DNA of 64,000 nucleotides from Mikania micrantha (lineage: Eukaryota > Streptophyta > Magnoliopsida > Asterales > Asteraceae). The stretch is from positions 57,103,741 through 57,167,740 of the forward strand of contig CM018689.1 of NCBI GenBank assembly GCA_009363875.1, in the 5' to 3' direction. Positions 1 through 11,850 of this stretch are shown one piece after another. A model generated the notes under the pieces. It did not search any database and had not been told where the DNA came from. It saw only the letters and a list, made by a program, of their open reading frames with translations. A program made the position numbers and the translations under genes. Each line of letters starts with the position of its first letter. Positions within the stretch are counted from its first letter, which is position 1.

Positions 1-2640
1 AACAAAGGCAGACGAAAGTTATAAGTTATAACATACATATTGTTATTATCAAGTGTTCCAAGAAACATAATTCTTCATTGATTGAAAGGCTAAATGCAAA
101 GAGAAAGAAAACAGGTGATTCATCATCACATTAGTGAAGTTATTCCCTAACAAACCATGCATTAAGAGAATGCTTACCATTTCAAGCCACTGAAAGACAC
201 CACCACCACTAAAGTGAGTTCCCTTTTGCAGATGCATAAACTTATGGCGAATTGGATTTATATGCGACTCACTTTTGGTGCTGATCAAGTTTCAAAATTA
301 GCTGAACAAGAAAATTTACAAGCAAAAAAACCAGATGCTCCTCATGATTTGCCAATTTATCTCCCTGCAAGCTAAAATATTCAAGTAACAGTCAGGGTGC
401 AGAAAATTAAAAATTACCACAAGCCGACATTAAAACAATATGACAACATACATTACGAGAAACACATACATATCTTGAAGCAAATCAATTTCTTCATGTG
501 TTACTTGGGTCATGGAAGACTTCTCCCTACTACAATGAACAACATCAGCCGCTACAAGCTACTAAAAAAAATATCTAAGAAGATAAGGCACATAAACCCA
601 GATGCAAGTGATGTAACAATTTAGGATATTTTTTACAAGTGATATGACTGACCCTCGTGCTGATTAGGTTTCAGAATTTACTGAATATAACATAAAATTC
701 ACAAATAAAGAAGTGAAGTTTTTAATATCACTTAGTTTTTGATAGAAAAGTAAATTGTAAATAATTTAGGATATTTTTTGAGTTTTTCATTATATAAATT
801 GTAAATAATTTTCTTGATTTGTAACAGTTAGTTTTTGATAGAAAAGTAAGTGAAGTTTTTAATATCAGTTTGTTTTAAAATCTTTACTCTTACAAATTAA
901 GAAGATCAGGTCATTAGAAAAGTAAGTGCTTCGACCATGTCTTGTAGTTGTTCAAAAACTTCTTCATCACTTAATCTCAGTGTTAACTCATGCAGAAACT
1001 TAATACACAGTAAATTTGTATTTCTCATGTTCCTAACCTTGGGGACTCATCATGTTTTGGAATTCACCAAATTTGCAAGCAACAAAACAAGAAGCTTAAG
1101 TGGATTTGCCAAGCTAGCCTGAAACAAGAACCTCAACATGTATTATTATTAATCCACCCGAAAATGAATAAAAAAAATATGATGTAAAAATTATGGAAAG
1201 TGCATTACAAACAGATACAGGAAAAGACTTCACTTCAATTCTTACACTATGTGTTGGTCAGAACTATGCGGTGAATTCATATGTGTCTGACCTTGAGCTA
1301 ATCGCTTCATTTTATGAACCCTCGTCCAACCAGTTAACCAGGATATAAATATGAAAGAAGGAAGTGTTGAAGCGGTAATTTACTATGTGGTGTATTGATT
1401 TGCCAAGTTATCTTTCAGCAGATAATAATTAAAAAGGAAAAAAAACCTAAACATGTTCATGAAAGAATGTCTTCTTTGTGCATTCCTGCGGCATAGAATG
1501 ACCGCCATGCATAGAGAGCAGTACCATCAACCTAGATCTGCAGATTGAATTTCCAAAGATAAACAAGTTATTCATCATCACATACTTACCTATTAAAGCC
1601 AATGAAAGACACCACCTCCACTAGAAGTGGGTCCCATTTTTCATATGCATAAAACAAACCACCACCAAAACCAACATTGAAAAAACAGAAAAAGAAAGAA
1701 GAAAAACACAACATGTAGTCTTGAACTGTAAATGACTACATGTATGTTTCCTCAATGACCCATGAACGGTTGAGAACAAAACATAGCAAAATAAAGAGTC
1801 CTAGTAAAAACAAAACTAATGATAAAAGGTGCAGAGTATAAATATTTAATGGTGGGCTTCACTCAACGGGCTTTCTCATAGGCATATAACCAACATGGTG
1901 GGCTTCACTCAATATCTCTCAGACAATAAAAAACATACCTACATCACGAACATTGATATCATTGTCTGTGTTCCGCATGAGCCGACCGACGAACCAGCAA
2001 CACCGCTTCTTGACGAGGATTTCTCCTCGGTTTTAGATCAGCAACCAAATAATCTAAACAAAGAGTAATCGCAGCAGCTTCAATCTGGAAACCAAATAAT
2101 CTAAACACACCACTTAAAATGACAAACAAATATACATTTCGTTTCTTAATCACATGCTTCATAACACAGTTATTGAAAAACAAAACCCATTATATCACAT
2201 TAGTGAATTATTTTACCCGTTCAAGCCACTAACAGACACTTTGTTCGCAACTTTTCCCCTTAATGTGGGTGTTTGTATGCAACTTTTACCCTTAATTTAG
2301 CGTACGATCAAAAAACACAATGCGTAAATTAAAACAACAAAAAACTTATAAAACCACACCAAAATATTATGAAGAGCAATCTGACCCAACGAACAGGGCA
2401 TGATCAAACATCACCTCCCCTGTTGTGTGTGTCCGCATGATCCGACTAACCAGCAGCACCGCTTCTTGACGTACGTCGATTTTTCCTCAGTTTTGATTCA
2501 GCAACCGTAATTCACCATTAAACGTCAAATCTGCTTTATAATCAACATACAAAAAGCAAACACTAGTTTAGAAAGTTTACACAGATATGAGTTATATATG
2601 CAAGAACAAAAAGCCATGAACAAATCGGCAATTTGAATAA
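1..2640. repeat. spacer with duplicated exon-like modules
   Basis: No intact gene is visible. A module occurs in three diverged copies (about 127-242, 1570-1654 and 2194-2250) with shared text such as AAAGACACCACC and ATGCATAAA. Read on the minus strand, the first copy is open (residues around GGGVFQWLEM) and ends in a donor-like ATG|GTAAGC; the second has stops but keeps a GTAAGTATG donor. A second pair (about 1975-2047 and 2433-2508) shares CACCGCTTCTTGACG. A short direct repeat, ATGGTGGGCTTCACTCAA, occurs near 1851 and 1893. The module could be an old exon duplicated locally, the edge of a minus-strand gene lying left of the window, or an unknown repeat. I do not recognise the protein. Confidence 0.4.
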
Positions 2641-2930
2641 GTGGCACCAGCGTAAGTTAAACCCTAGGAGAGATCACATTGAGATGACTTTAGAGGTAAG
2701 CGATTGAAGCCAAACCCTAGATCAGAAAGAACGCTGCATGAAACACGAAGGAGTAATGCCGAGACACCGTGTTGGTTTTATAATAATTTACGATCTCAAA
2801 ACGGGAATCGAATCGCCGCGACCGTTGTAATTTGTTCGTATCAAATTAATAATCATGTCAAACCCATGCTGCTCTTGATTTTTACAACGGAAAGATTTGC
2901 TAAGATTATGTTTAATTTGTAAAGAATTTT
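2641..2930. promoter_or_regulatory. possible transcript leader region with telo-box-like motifs
   Basis: Two AAACCCTAG motifs (about 2660 and 2712) resemble the telo-box (AAACCCTAA) found in promoters and 5' leaders of plant housekeeping genes. A donor-like GAG|GTAAGC lies between them near 2694. Local GC is higher than in the flanking AT-rich DNA. No convincing coding sequence follows on either strand, so this may be the first exon of a transcript leading left out of the window, or chance. Confidence 0.25.
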
Positions 2931-3149
2931 TTTAAGAATTGGAAATTCTTTTTCATTTATTTATTTTCTTTTAAAGACAAAACTTATTTGTTTATGTTGA
3001 AGATAAAACTAATGGTAGAGGGAAAAAAATAAAAATAGGATAATTAATTAAGTCATTTTCGCTAACTAATGTTTTTTAAATTTTTTAAATGACTATATTA
3101 TGTTTAATATTAAAAATCAAGACATGTTACTCGTTTCATTTATTATATA

Positions 3150-3606
3150 CTAAGTTAGTACACCATGTATTACACCGGTTGAATAAAAAAATATGATAAA
3201 TAAATATCGATTAAAATTTAAACATTATAAAATTATATTAAAATATGACATGTGATTATAAAATTTTATATATTTAATACTCTAGGTAATAAAATAATTA
3301 TTTTTTTCTTTAAACACTAAGTTTTTCAAATTTTGTTTCTTTAAATATTTCATTTTGAAAAAATGTTTTTGAAATTTTATATTTTATAATAATTTGATTT
3401 TTTTTAAATGTCTTTTTGATATTAGTATACTTTTAATGTATCAAAAAACTTTTTCAAATTTTAAAATATATAAAAAATATATTTAATATTTAATATTATT
3501 ACTTAATATAAGATGTGTTTAATAGGAGAGAAAGGAGGACATTAAAGTTGATGTGCTCTAAAAAGATGACATGTGTCACAATAAACATTTATTTATTAGA
3601 ATAGAT
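3150..3606 (-). mobile_element. degenerate Helitron-like element
   Basis: This is a diverged relative of the better copy at 4445-4829. It shares the low-coordinate end (GTTAGTAC, then an imperfect palindrome around TGTATTACAC) and the high-coordinate end (GACATGTGTCACAATAAACATTTATTTATTA). The 3' terminus reads CTTAG rather than CTAG on the minus strand, so it is decayed. No coding capacity is present. The flanks at 2930-3150 are AT-rich with nothing recognised. Confidence 0.4.
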
Positions 3607-4309
3607 ATAAGATTTAGTAAAGTAAAAAAAAAAGTAAATTATATATTTTCACCTCTTAAAAGAGATTTCTCCTTTCAAATAAAAAGGTCACTTGCATATT
3701 CTCTCCACTCAAGGAAAATATATAATTTATTTTAAATGTTAGGTAAATATGTAGTAAAAACATTTAGCTGAAAGATATATGTAAAAATCCCAAAAAAAAA
3801 CTAGCAAGTAAATATATATATACTATGTAATAAGAGAATAAAAATATGCCACGTGGCGTAATTCTAGCATATCCATGTGTCATTTGCCATGTGGCGTCTT
3901 TCTAGACTATCCACATGCCATATTTAAGAAACTCATGAATTAATTACATTTGATACAATTAATTCAAACTTTCAGATTTAAAAGAAAAATAATATTCATT
4001 TTCTTTAAATATTAATGATAATATAATCATTTTAAACTTTTCATTTTCAACCAATAGTTTTAAAAATTCAAAATTTTAAAAATTATCTGTTATTTGTGTA
4101 TTAATTTTTTATTATTGATTGCTTTGTAATACTTATTTTTATACAACTCTGTGTAACGCACATGTTATATAGCCATAGGATGTATTATTTAATTTGCTCC
4201 TTTTATTCTATTTTATTCTCTTATCTTTTGATTTTCTTTTTTTATTTTCTTTCATTCTTTTCAGCATTTTCTTTTTATGAAATTTTAAAAACTTTTTATT
4301 AATAAATCA

Positions 4310-4348
<39 letters not shown>

Positions 4349-4444
4349 TGATTTTTCTCGACAGTGTTGCGCCAGTAATCCCACACTAAACAAGGAAACA
4401 AAACGAAGTTCAACAAACATAAAAGGCTAACTGTATTCAACAAA
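3607..4444. other. AT-rich spacer with (AT)n microsatellite
   Basis: No gene is seen. The segment has homopolymer and AT-rich runs, paired CCACGTGGCG-like motifs near 3850 and 3890, and a (TA)n microsatellite at about 4313-4346. Confidence 0.6.
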
Positions 4445-4829
4445 CTAGGTTAGTATCCCGTGTATTACACGGGATGAATAAAAAAATATAATAAATAATT
4501 ATCAATAAAAATTTAAACAATATAAGGCGATTATTTGATATAAAAAAATAAATATATTATTTTTTTAAACACTGTAGTTTTTCTCAAGTTTTGTTTCTTT
4601 AAATTTTTTGTTTTAATTTTCTTTTTGAAAATTAAGTATTTTATAATAATTTGTTTTTTTTAAAAGTGTGTTTTTGATATTGATATATTTTTAATGTATT
4701 AAAAAATCTTTTTTTTTCTTAATTCAAAACATGTATTTAATAGAAGAGAGAGGAGGGAAAAATAAAATTGAGGTGCTTTATGAACATGACAAGTGTCCCT
4801 AAAAACCTTTATTTATTATAATAGATAGA
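4445..4829 (-). mobile_element. short non-autonomous Helitron-like element
   Basis: On the minus strand the 3' end shows the Helitron layout: a hairpin CCCGTGTAATACACGGG (7-bp stem), then 8 bases, then a terminal CTAG followed by a host T. The 5' end begins TCTATTATAATAAATAAA after a host A, which fits A|TC...CTAG|T insertion. No terminal inverted repeats or target duplication are seen, as expected for this class. It is far too small to encode Rep/helicase. Several diverged relatives occur in the window. Confidence 0.6.
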
Positions 4830-4975
4830 TAAACACTAATGGATTATGCATTATTTCGTCCCAAGGGTCTAAGAGGAAACCGACAACGCAACCAGAAAAC
4901 TATAAAGAAAAAAAAAACATATTTACATACTTATTCTTAAATAATATCCGCGAGTTTTCCTAAAAGAAAATACAG

Positions 4976-6500
4976 ATGTCAGAAACCCTATAAATAGCAA
5001 ATAGGCTGAAAAATACGACATAACTTACACATAAGCACACTCCATTCAATCTATTTGTTTTTATATTTATATCATGTAGAGGAGGCGACTATGCCGCATC
5101 TTAAGAGCATACTTGTAATCGCACACTTGAATGTAATTCTTTGTTCTTAAGAATGATACTATGGAAGCCATTTCAGCACAACTTTATACTCAACCAACAT
5201 AAGTAGGCTTACGGTCATACAAACTTGGATAAAAATCATCCAAACTCAACCAACTTTTGCACATTCTCACCCATGACACTCTTTTCTAATCTCACTAAAG
5301 TAGTTTCGCCTTAGTTAGACAATCTTTCCTTGCTTCACCCGGGCGACCTTGCATAGTTTCACTCAGGCCACTTGCTTGGTTTTACCTAACGAATCTTGTC
5401 TCATTAGTTATCCTTCTCTGGTCTTACCATAAAACCTTGTTTAAGAATAATAAAAATAATGTTCAAGGCCCTGTGTCTCCTCAAAGCCAAGAATCAAGTT
5501 GCAACTTTAATAAAGAATTAAAAAAGAGGTAATCAATCCTGGTATGGTTAATCATGGTAAAACTCATCAGCTTAAAACTCAGGTAGTTTCAACTTGATAA
5601 ATAAAAGCTTTCAAGGTTAGAAGTTCATCTTTTTATAGTTGAAACTCAACAAGATAAATGACAAAAACACTAAGGCAATAAAAAGTATGAGTCAAGTCTA
5701 GTATAATGTAGTTAAAACTGTATCACTTTAGACTGTGGGGATGATGATGTAGAGTATGGCTTGCCTCAACAATCTTAGCAAGGTATACCTTGCCTTGCCA
5801 ATCACCATCAGATCAGTCGTGTCACTCTATATGTTAACAATTCATCTTTAGATAAGAGGTTCACCTCCACAAGCACCACACACCATTTGCTAGCAACTAA
5901 ACCCCTACTAAGCAACTCATCTCATTCTCCCTCCATGCAGAGAGCTTGCTTCTCTCGATTCTCCTCACCCTTGGTCGTTCTTAGCAGGGCACCGAGTTCC
6001 TTGCCTGCATTAGCCAGGATTCTGGTTCTCTTGCCCTTCTGGAACAACATACATGCATCTTATGTCGTGATATGACATGAACTACACATCCATGCTTTCA
6101 TCCTTGCCAAACTTGGCAAGGCCTAATAGGCTTGATTGAGCTAGAGTTATCTCTCCCACTCTTTCCCTGCTATGTTATTTCATATTAACATTAATTCCTT
6201 GGCCAGGTCTTGATAAGGTCCTAGTATCATAACATTACTATCACAAACTCTTCCTTGCCAGTCTTGACAACCACACCTTTTTCACCGTTCATCGTCTATA
6301 ATTACTTGTTATGTATTCTTTACTCTATTATATTGTATAGACTACTGACTTGAGCGTCAAAGTATCGTCGGGGACAATCCCCTTAGGCCCTCTAACGTAG
6401 ATCCGCTATGTTGTTACAGCTAGGATCTAGCTCAGGATAACAAGGTATGACTTTGCCCGACTCAAGCCCGACTCGAATTTGGTTGTAGTAACAAATAACA
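4976..6500 (+). mobile_element. degraded LTR remnant (gypsy-type guess)
   Basis: The segment opens with TGTCAGAAACCC and a TATA-like TATAAATAG, followed by a C/A-rich leader as in an LTR promoter. Near 6340-6400 it has TTGAGCGTC...GGGGACAATCCCC, which resembles the R/U5 part of some plant gypsy LTRs. Between them the sequence is CTTGCC-rich and has no open frame of note. No second LTR, binding site or target duplication was found, so class and borders are tentative. Confidence 0.35.
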
Positions 6501-6689
6501 AAAATAAGAATAATAACAATGTTACCCTTTCTAAAACAAGATAAGAGATAATTGAACACAATTTTGCGAACAAACAGCCCACAACCCTTTAACATGCACA
6601 ACACTTTGCTCAAAATTTAAGCCGGTTTCATACTATACAAACCAAATCAAACCAAACTAACAAACTTACCCCGTATATTCCTACTCTTT

Positions 6690-6886
6690 GTTATAATATG
6701 GGGGAGAATGATAGACACAAACCTTACTCCTAGCTCAAAGTTATCGTTTTAAATTAATTATCCCAACGATTTTAACGTTATTATTACAAAATAAGTAAAA
6801 TAATGTTAAAATTATTACAATTTTACTTTTGTCCTTTAAGGGCCCACATATATGTACATTACATGCATACTCCGCAAATAGGGCCT
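6690..6886 (-). repeat. dispersed repeat, GCCCCATTTGCGG family, copy 1
   Basis: Read on the minus strand, this begins GGCCCTATTTGCGG and continues through AATGTACATATATGTGGGC, an alternating TTTTAACATTATTTTA stretch, and AACGATAACTTTGAG...GGAGTAAGGTTTGTGTCTA. The same order occurs on the plus strand at 43662-43936, and the first about 70 bases occur again at 13029-13095. The tail of the family looks like the 3' end shared by plant RTE-type LINEs and their SINEs. Confidence 0.6.
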
Positions 6887-7208
6887 TATACAAAACAAAG
6901 CAAACCAAACCAAAAAAAATAGCACATTTCTTGATTAACTGAAGCTATCAAAAATTCTAACATATATAAAAAATAAACACTATGACAACAAACATCATAG
7001 TCTTGAAAGGCAAAAACAAGGATCTTAATCTGTGTCAATATCATGACACAATATACCGTCTGCAAAATTAAAAAAAAAAAAAAAAAAGCCACCAAAATAG
7101 ACAAAAGGAAAAAAAAAAAAAAAAAAAGGCATAGGGACTAATTGTATCTATGCTTGGTGCTTGTACAATAAAATGAGTCACGTTGACATTATAACGCGGT
7201 TATTTGCT
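6887..7208 (-). other. 3' flank / probable 3' UTR of the PP2A A-subunit gene
   Basis: This lies directly downstream of the PP2A stop codon on the minus strand. It has two long A tracts on the plus strand (about 7069-7087 and 7110-7127, T tracts in the transcript sense). No coding sequence is seen. The poly(A) site cannot be fixed. Confidence 0.4.
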
Positions 7209-10200
7209 TTAGGTTGTCATCATGACTTGATCAATTGCTTCAAGTGCTTGTTTCGAAAAATAACGAACATCAACATCTGGATCCTCTGCCAGCTCAACCA
7301 GACATGGCCTGACCGTTTTCTCAATCACCTTAATAGCAAAAGTATTAATTAAAAAAAAAACTTGAGTTTGTTATGTGTGAATGGAAGGGTGGGTTAGCTA
7401 AACCAAAAAATAAAAGTTACTTACAGATTGGTCGACTGTAGGAATAAAAGATTGCAACACCTTCGCCACGTTAAACCTGATATTTGCCACTCTGGAAAAA
7501 AAAATTTTAAAAAAAAAACACGCGTTAAAAAACAGACCGACACAGTATCACCAACATTATAATATATAAAAATCAATAATACCATTTATATGAATATGAA
7601 TAATAAGCAATAAATGCATATACCGGTCTTTGGCTAGAGTAACGACTACAGGAAGCAACTTAGAACAGGTGATTTCTGAGCCCATAACAGGAGCGAGTAA
7701 AGAAATTGCACCAAGAATTGTCATACGATACAAGTAATGTGGGTTGTTAACCATTTCCAACACCTGTAGCAAACCAGTAAATAAATTAAATTAACTAGTT
7801 TTTAAATTAAATTAAATTTTAAACAGAATAACTAGTTTTTACCTGTGGGACAATATGCTGCATAGCCCAATCTGGCCCAAATTCCTCTGCAAGGCGTTTC
7901 AGGTTATTAGCAGCTGCTTCTCTGATGGAGTAAACCTGCAAAATATACACACATTAAGAAAGAAACATGAACATATAATAAAAAATTATATACCCCATAT
8001 TTGGCAAAGCAAGAATTATTAGTATAAACCTTGTCCTGTAACCATTGCATGCAGAGAGCACCAAGTTTATCATCAAAAAAGCCCACACCTAACTGACTTG
8101 CTAATAAAGGTATGTATTCTATTATAGCCAAACGAACCCTCCAATGCCTATCTTCAGCCAGTTCCACAATTGCTGGAAGTAATGATTGGGACAAGAGATC
8201 AATCCCAATCACCTGTTAATCACAAACAAACACAAAATTAATGATAAAATAAGATTAATAATTTATCATAACATCTGAAATTTATAAATAAGCATTATTA
8301 ATTGAAGTAATTCTACCTGGTTTACTTGATCCAGTTTACTAATGATATTCAGACGTACGTCTGGAAATTCGTCTTTTAGAAGTGATAAAAATATAGGCAG
8401 AAGTTGATCAATAGTTGCATCCTGTATCAATAACACAGATAAATACAATCACGAAAAATTATTCAACCATGAAATTTATCAAATAAAACTATAAAATAAT
8501 TACCTTGCCTAAAACAGGGGCCATGCCCATAATAACAGAAGCAAGAGCAGACCTAACATGCTGAGAAGAATCTGAAGACAATTCCTACTTGCCATTGCGA
8601 AAAAAGGTAAGAAAACAAAATGAAAAGTATAAAGACAAAAGAAAAAAAAAAGAAAAAATTTAAATAAACAAAACAATTACCTTGACACATGGAAGAATAT
8701 GCTGAACAGCAAGTTCTGGACTAAGAATGCGAGAGAATTTTGTAACTTTACCGGCGGCTGCAATACGTACTTCAGCTTCGTTATCACGCAAAAGCCTCAC
8801 GTATGCTGGAACCAAATCCGTCCTGGATTTTGGTGCAAGCAAAATCAAATTAATAAAAAGCTAAAAAGTAATAAAAATAAGAAGATAAAGAATGATCTTA
8901 TTCAACAAATGGTTTTTGAAATAGGTACATACTTGGTAGGTTCAGGACCTACAACTTCACATAGCTCATAAAGCTGATTTGCAACCATATAGCGAACGCG
9001 CCATGATTTGTCCTAAAATTGTGAACCCAACCGAATAATAAGAAAAATGAATATATGTATATAAATAGGTGTCAAGGTTTAAAAAAATGGAAATGAGCCA
9101 CGAGGCGTTTCCTGTTAGACTCACGAGGCGTAAGCCTCGAAACAATAATGAAATATAATTAGATTTACAGATATATTTCATAAAAGTCACAATTTAACAT
9201 AAAACAAATGATAAAAGTATCACAAGGTATAATATAATTGAAAAAGAAGAGCGAATCTAATTTCAATATGCATTGTATAATGAAATTAAGTATCATCAGA
9301 AGCTAATTGAATTACTGTTTCTGGTTGTATATTTTAGTGTAAAATGGATACAAAGGAATTTTAAAGAGCTTGAGGTGTGGATTACACGCTTGTTAAGATT
9401 TCTGAGCTCCTGACCAAGCGGGAGTCGAGGGGAGCCATGCCCCCTTGCGGGGTCCTAGGGGCAACGCTCCAGGGGGGCCAAGGGGCAGAGCCCTGGAAAT
9501 AAGGGTCAAAAAAAGTCAAAACAGGTAAAAAAAAGTCCAAAATCAAAAAATGTCATCTTTATTGCCTTGACGCCTCGAACCGCTTGAGGCTTATGTTCCA
9601 TTTCCCCCCACTAAGGCTATGCCTCTTATGCTATTTCTGGACGCCTCGAGGCACATCTCGAAATGCCTTTTTAAACCATGATAGGTGTAAACGAATATTA
9701 CACCCAACACGTTCAATTTTAGCTTTGAAATTGTATCACTGTCATTTCAACAAGATGAGCTATACAAAGAATATGTGAAATTGGGATAATTATGAGTTAG
9801 AAATTACTTTCAGAAAAAAACAGATAAAATACCTGAGAAAAAATGACAATGACAGGAAGAATATGAGCAATACAATCTTGAGGTTCCAACAACTTGCCAA
9901 GAGCAGCACAGCCCTCGACAGCAAGCAAACGGACAGAATCTTGGTCTGCAGAAAAATAATTATATTGATACAAGGACAAACAGAAAAAGAAAAGGATGTA
10001 AAATATTGGCGTTATAAAAGAAACATAAGTTAAGAATACACTTGGCATGTAAGTAATTTCCAGTCATAAACTCAAAATCAAACAAGGTTCTGTGGCTGAA
10101 AGTTATTAGCTTTGGCTGAAAATGGTGCATTATTTCACCTATAAGTAAATTCTATGGCCCTATAGAAGACAAAGTTAGTTTTAAAGCCTTAAGTCATATA

Positions 10201-11159
10201 TTAAGAATTGCAACTTAAGGTGCATTATCCCTAAGTTTTGAAAGATAACAACTAAGAAAGTATGTTATAAAGATAAAAGATTTCTAGTTTAAATATGTTG
10301 GATTTTCTTCTTTCTAGTTAAAATCAAATCAGGCATAAAGATCCAACAAGTAGCAAAATCATTTCATCGCTTCCGAGATAGCCGAAGTCGTCAAATGTTA
10401 AAAAAAAAAAGGAAAGGAAAGAAAAGAAAAAACTAACCATCTTGGGTAAGATCCTCAAATATATGCATAACATCTGTCTTGAGATAAGACGGTTCCACGG
10501 TAGCAGCAAATTTCCCCAAGTTTGTAGAAGCTGATCTCCTAACCATAGGCATGTCATCCTGACATAACTGACCATAGATAGTCCTCAGTTCTGCCTTCAA
10601 CATCTCTGGTGCACTAGGATAAGCAATGTGAAACAGTCCACAAGCAGAAACTCTAGCAGTAAACCATTCACCAGCTGCCAGCCTCTGCAGCCATAACATA
10701 AAGCTTCTATAAACTTCTACCAAATTAATAAAGAATAAATTAGGAGCAAAAAATCAGTAAGCACACCTTAACAAGAGGTATAAACCAATCAACCAAATCA
10801 GTTTCTCTCATCTGTGACCCAATCCTGCATAGAGATTCAACAGCTTTGTCTCTGACACATGTTTCCTCAACAGCACAAAGGGTTTCCAAAGGGGGTAGCA
10901 ACACATGTGCATGTTCTAGTCCTCCAACATAAGGTATAAACACACCCAACTCTTCAGCCATGGCAAGAAGAACCTCATCATCATCATCATTGTTTTCACT
11001 CAAAAAAGGAATTAGTTCCTTCCTGGTTCGTTCTTCTCCTAAAGCACGCGCAATCGTAGAAAGTTTTCTTATAGAATTCAACCTCAACTGGATGTCATCG
11101 TTCTTTAGTTCATCAATTAGCACCGCTATGGGGTACAAAGGCTCATCAACCATAGACAT
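7209..11159 (-). CDS. PP2AA: PP2A 65-kDa scaffold subunit A (HEAT-repeat protein), 12 exons
   Basis: Complete gene for the scaffold subunit of protein phosphatase 2A, which holds the catalytic C subunit and a variable B subunit. Exons in transcript order: 11159-10767, 10684-10438, 9945-9833, 9012-8933, 8822-8681, 8584-8504, 8421-8317, 8212-8030, 7935-7843, 7763-7624, 7491-7425, 7328-7209 (stop TAA). All junctions are GT-AG and phases join to 587 codons, the usual length of plant A subunits. The protein is built of tandem HEAT repeats throughout. Diagnostic text includes MSMVDEPLYPIAVLIDELKN at the start, SENNDDDDEVLLAMAEELGV, QDDMPMVRR, DKSWRVRYMVANQLYELCE, VVGPEPTKTDLVPAYVRLLR, EFPDVRLNIISKLDQVNQ, EDRHWRVRLAIIEYIPLL and DPDVDVRYF near the end. 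The family is RCN1/PP2AA in Arabidopsis, acting in auxin transport, hormone and stress signalling. No frameshift or missing repeat is seen. Intron 3 carries a hAT insertion. Confidence 0.97.
9073..9680. mobile_element. non-autonomous hAT element in PP2AA intron 3
   Basis: A 608-bp insertion flanked by a perfect 8-bp target duplication ATAGGTGT (9065-9072 and 9681-9688). Its ends are inverted repeats: CAAGGTTTAAAAA on the left and, reverse-complemented, CATGGTTTAAAAA on the right. An 8-bp duplication with CA-type termini is typical of hAT. The interior has GAGGCG/CGCCTC motifs and a GC-rich core at about 9405-9490 that recurs inverted in the hAT element at 14237-14748. No transposase is encoded. 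It lies wholly within the intron between exons 3 and 4 (9013-9832), away from the splice sites. Confidence 0.85.
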
Positions 11160-11850
11160 AGTTGTCTGGAGTTTGAAATTCTACAGCAGTTTCAGTCAAA
11201 TTCAAAGCAGGCAATTCAGTACCAAATTTGATTCATTCTATGAGGTGACAATCGTTCATATGAAAATGAATACACACAAAGAAATGCATACATAATATTT
11301 ATTCTGGGACTAATAATTATATGTAAAATAAACAAATCTCTAGTTTAAACATATTCTGGCATGAAAGTCTATTGCAGTTTATTCAATTAAAGTTACTAAT
11401 GTATTCAAACCGAACCAAAAACATTTGAATGAAAATTTATTAAAAGCTCCTTCGAAAGCTGATATCTAGAACTAGCCCTAGATTAACAAATCAGAATGAA
11501 ATTAGGGTATTTAAAATTGGGGAAAATATATCAGAACGCAATTAAAATAAGACAAAACAATAGGTTCGTCTTTCAAGTGAAGATATGGAAACAAGAAATT
11601 AAAACTTGTAGTGAAATTATACCACATAAAGCAATATTAAAGAAATTGGGGACAGTTTGCGTATTGCCGGAAAAATATAGAAGAGATCGGAGAAAATAAA
11701 GATCTTACCGGCGGTGGTTAATTCGTATCCTGTTTGTGACCGGAGTAAATCTAGAGATCGGAGAGACAACGGAAAGAGATGAAATCGTTGTTCTTCTGTG
11801 CTGATTGAACGTATTGCGAGGGCTGCCGGACTGGATCTAGAGAAATCGTA
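11160..11850 (-). other. probable 5' UTR of PP2AA with a leader intron
   Basis: Upstream of the ATG the minus strand has an acceptor-like CTGTAG (about 11181-11186), alternatively CTCCAG at 11166-11171. A strong donor CCGCCG|GTAAGATC has its GT at 11707-11708. This suggests a roughly 0.5-kb leader intron and a non-coding first exon from about 11709 to 11850, which is C/T-rich in the transcript sense. The transcript start is inferred, not proven. Confidence 0.5.
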
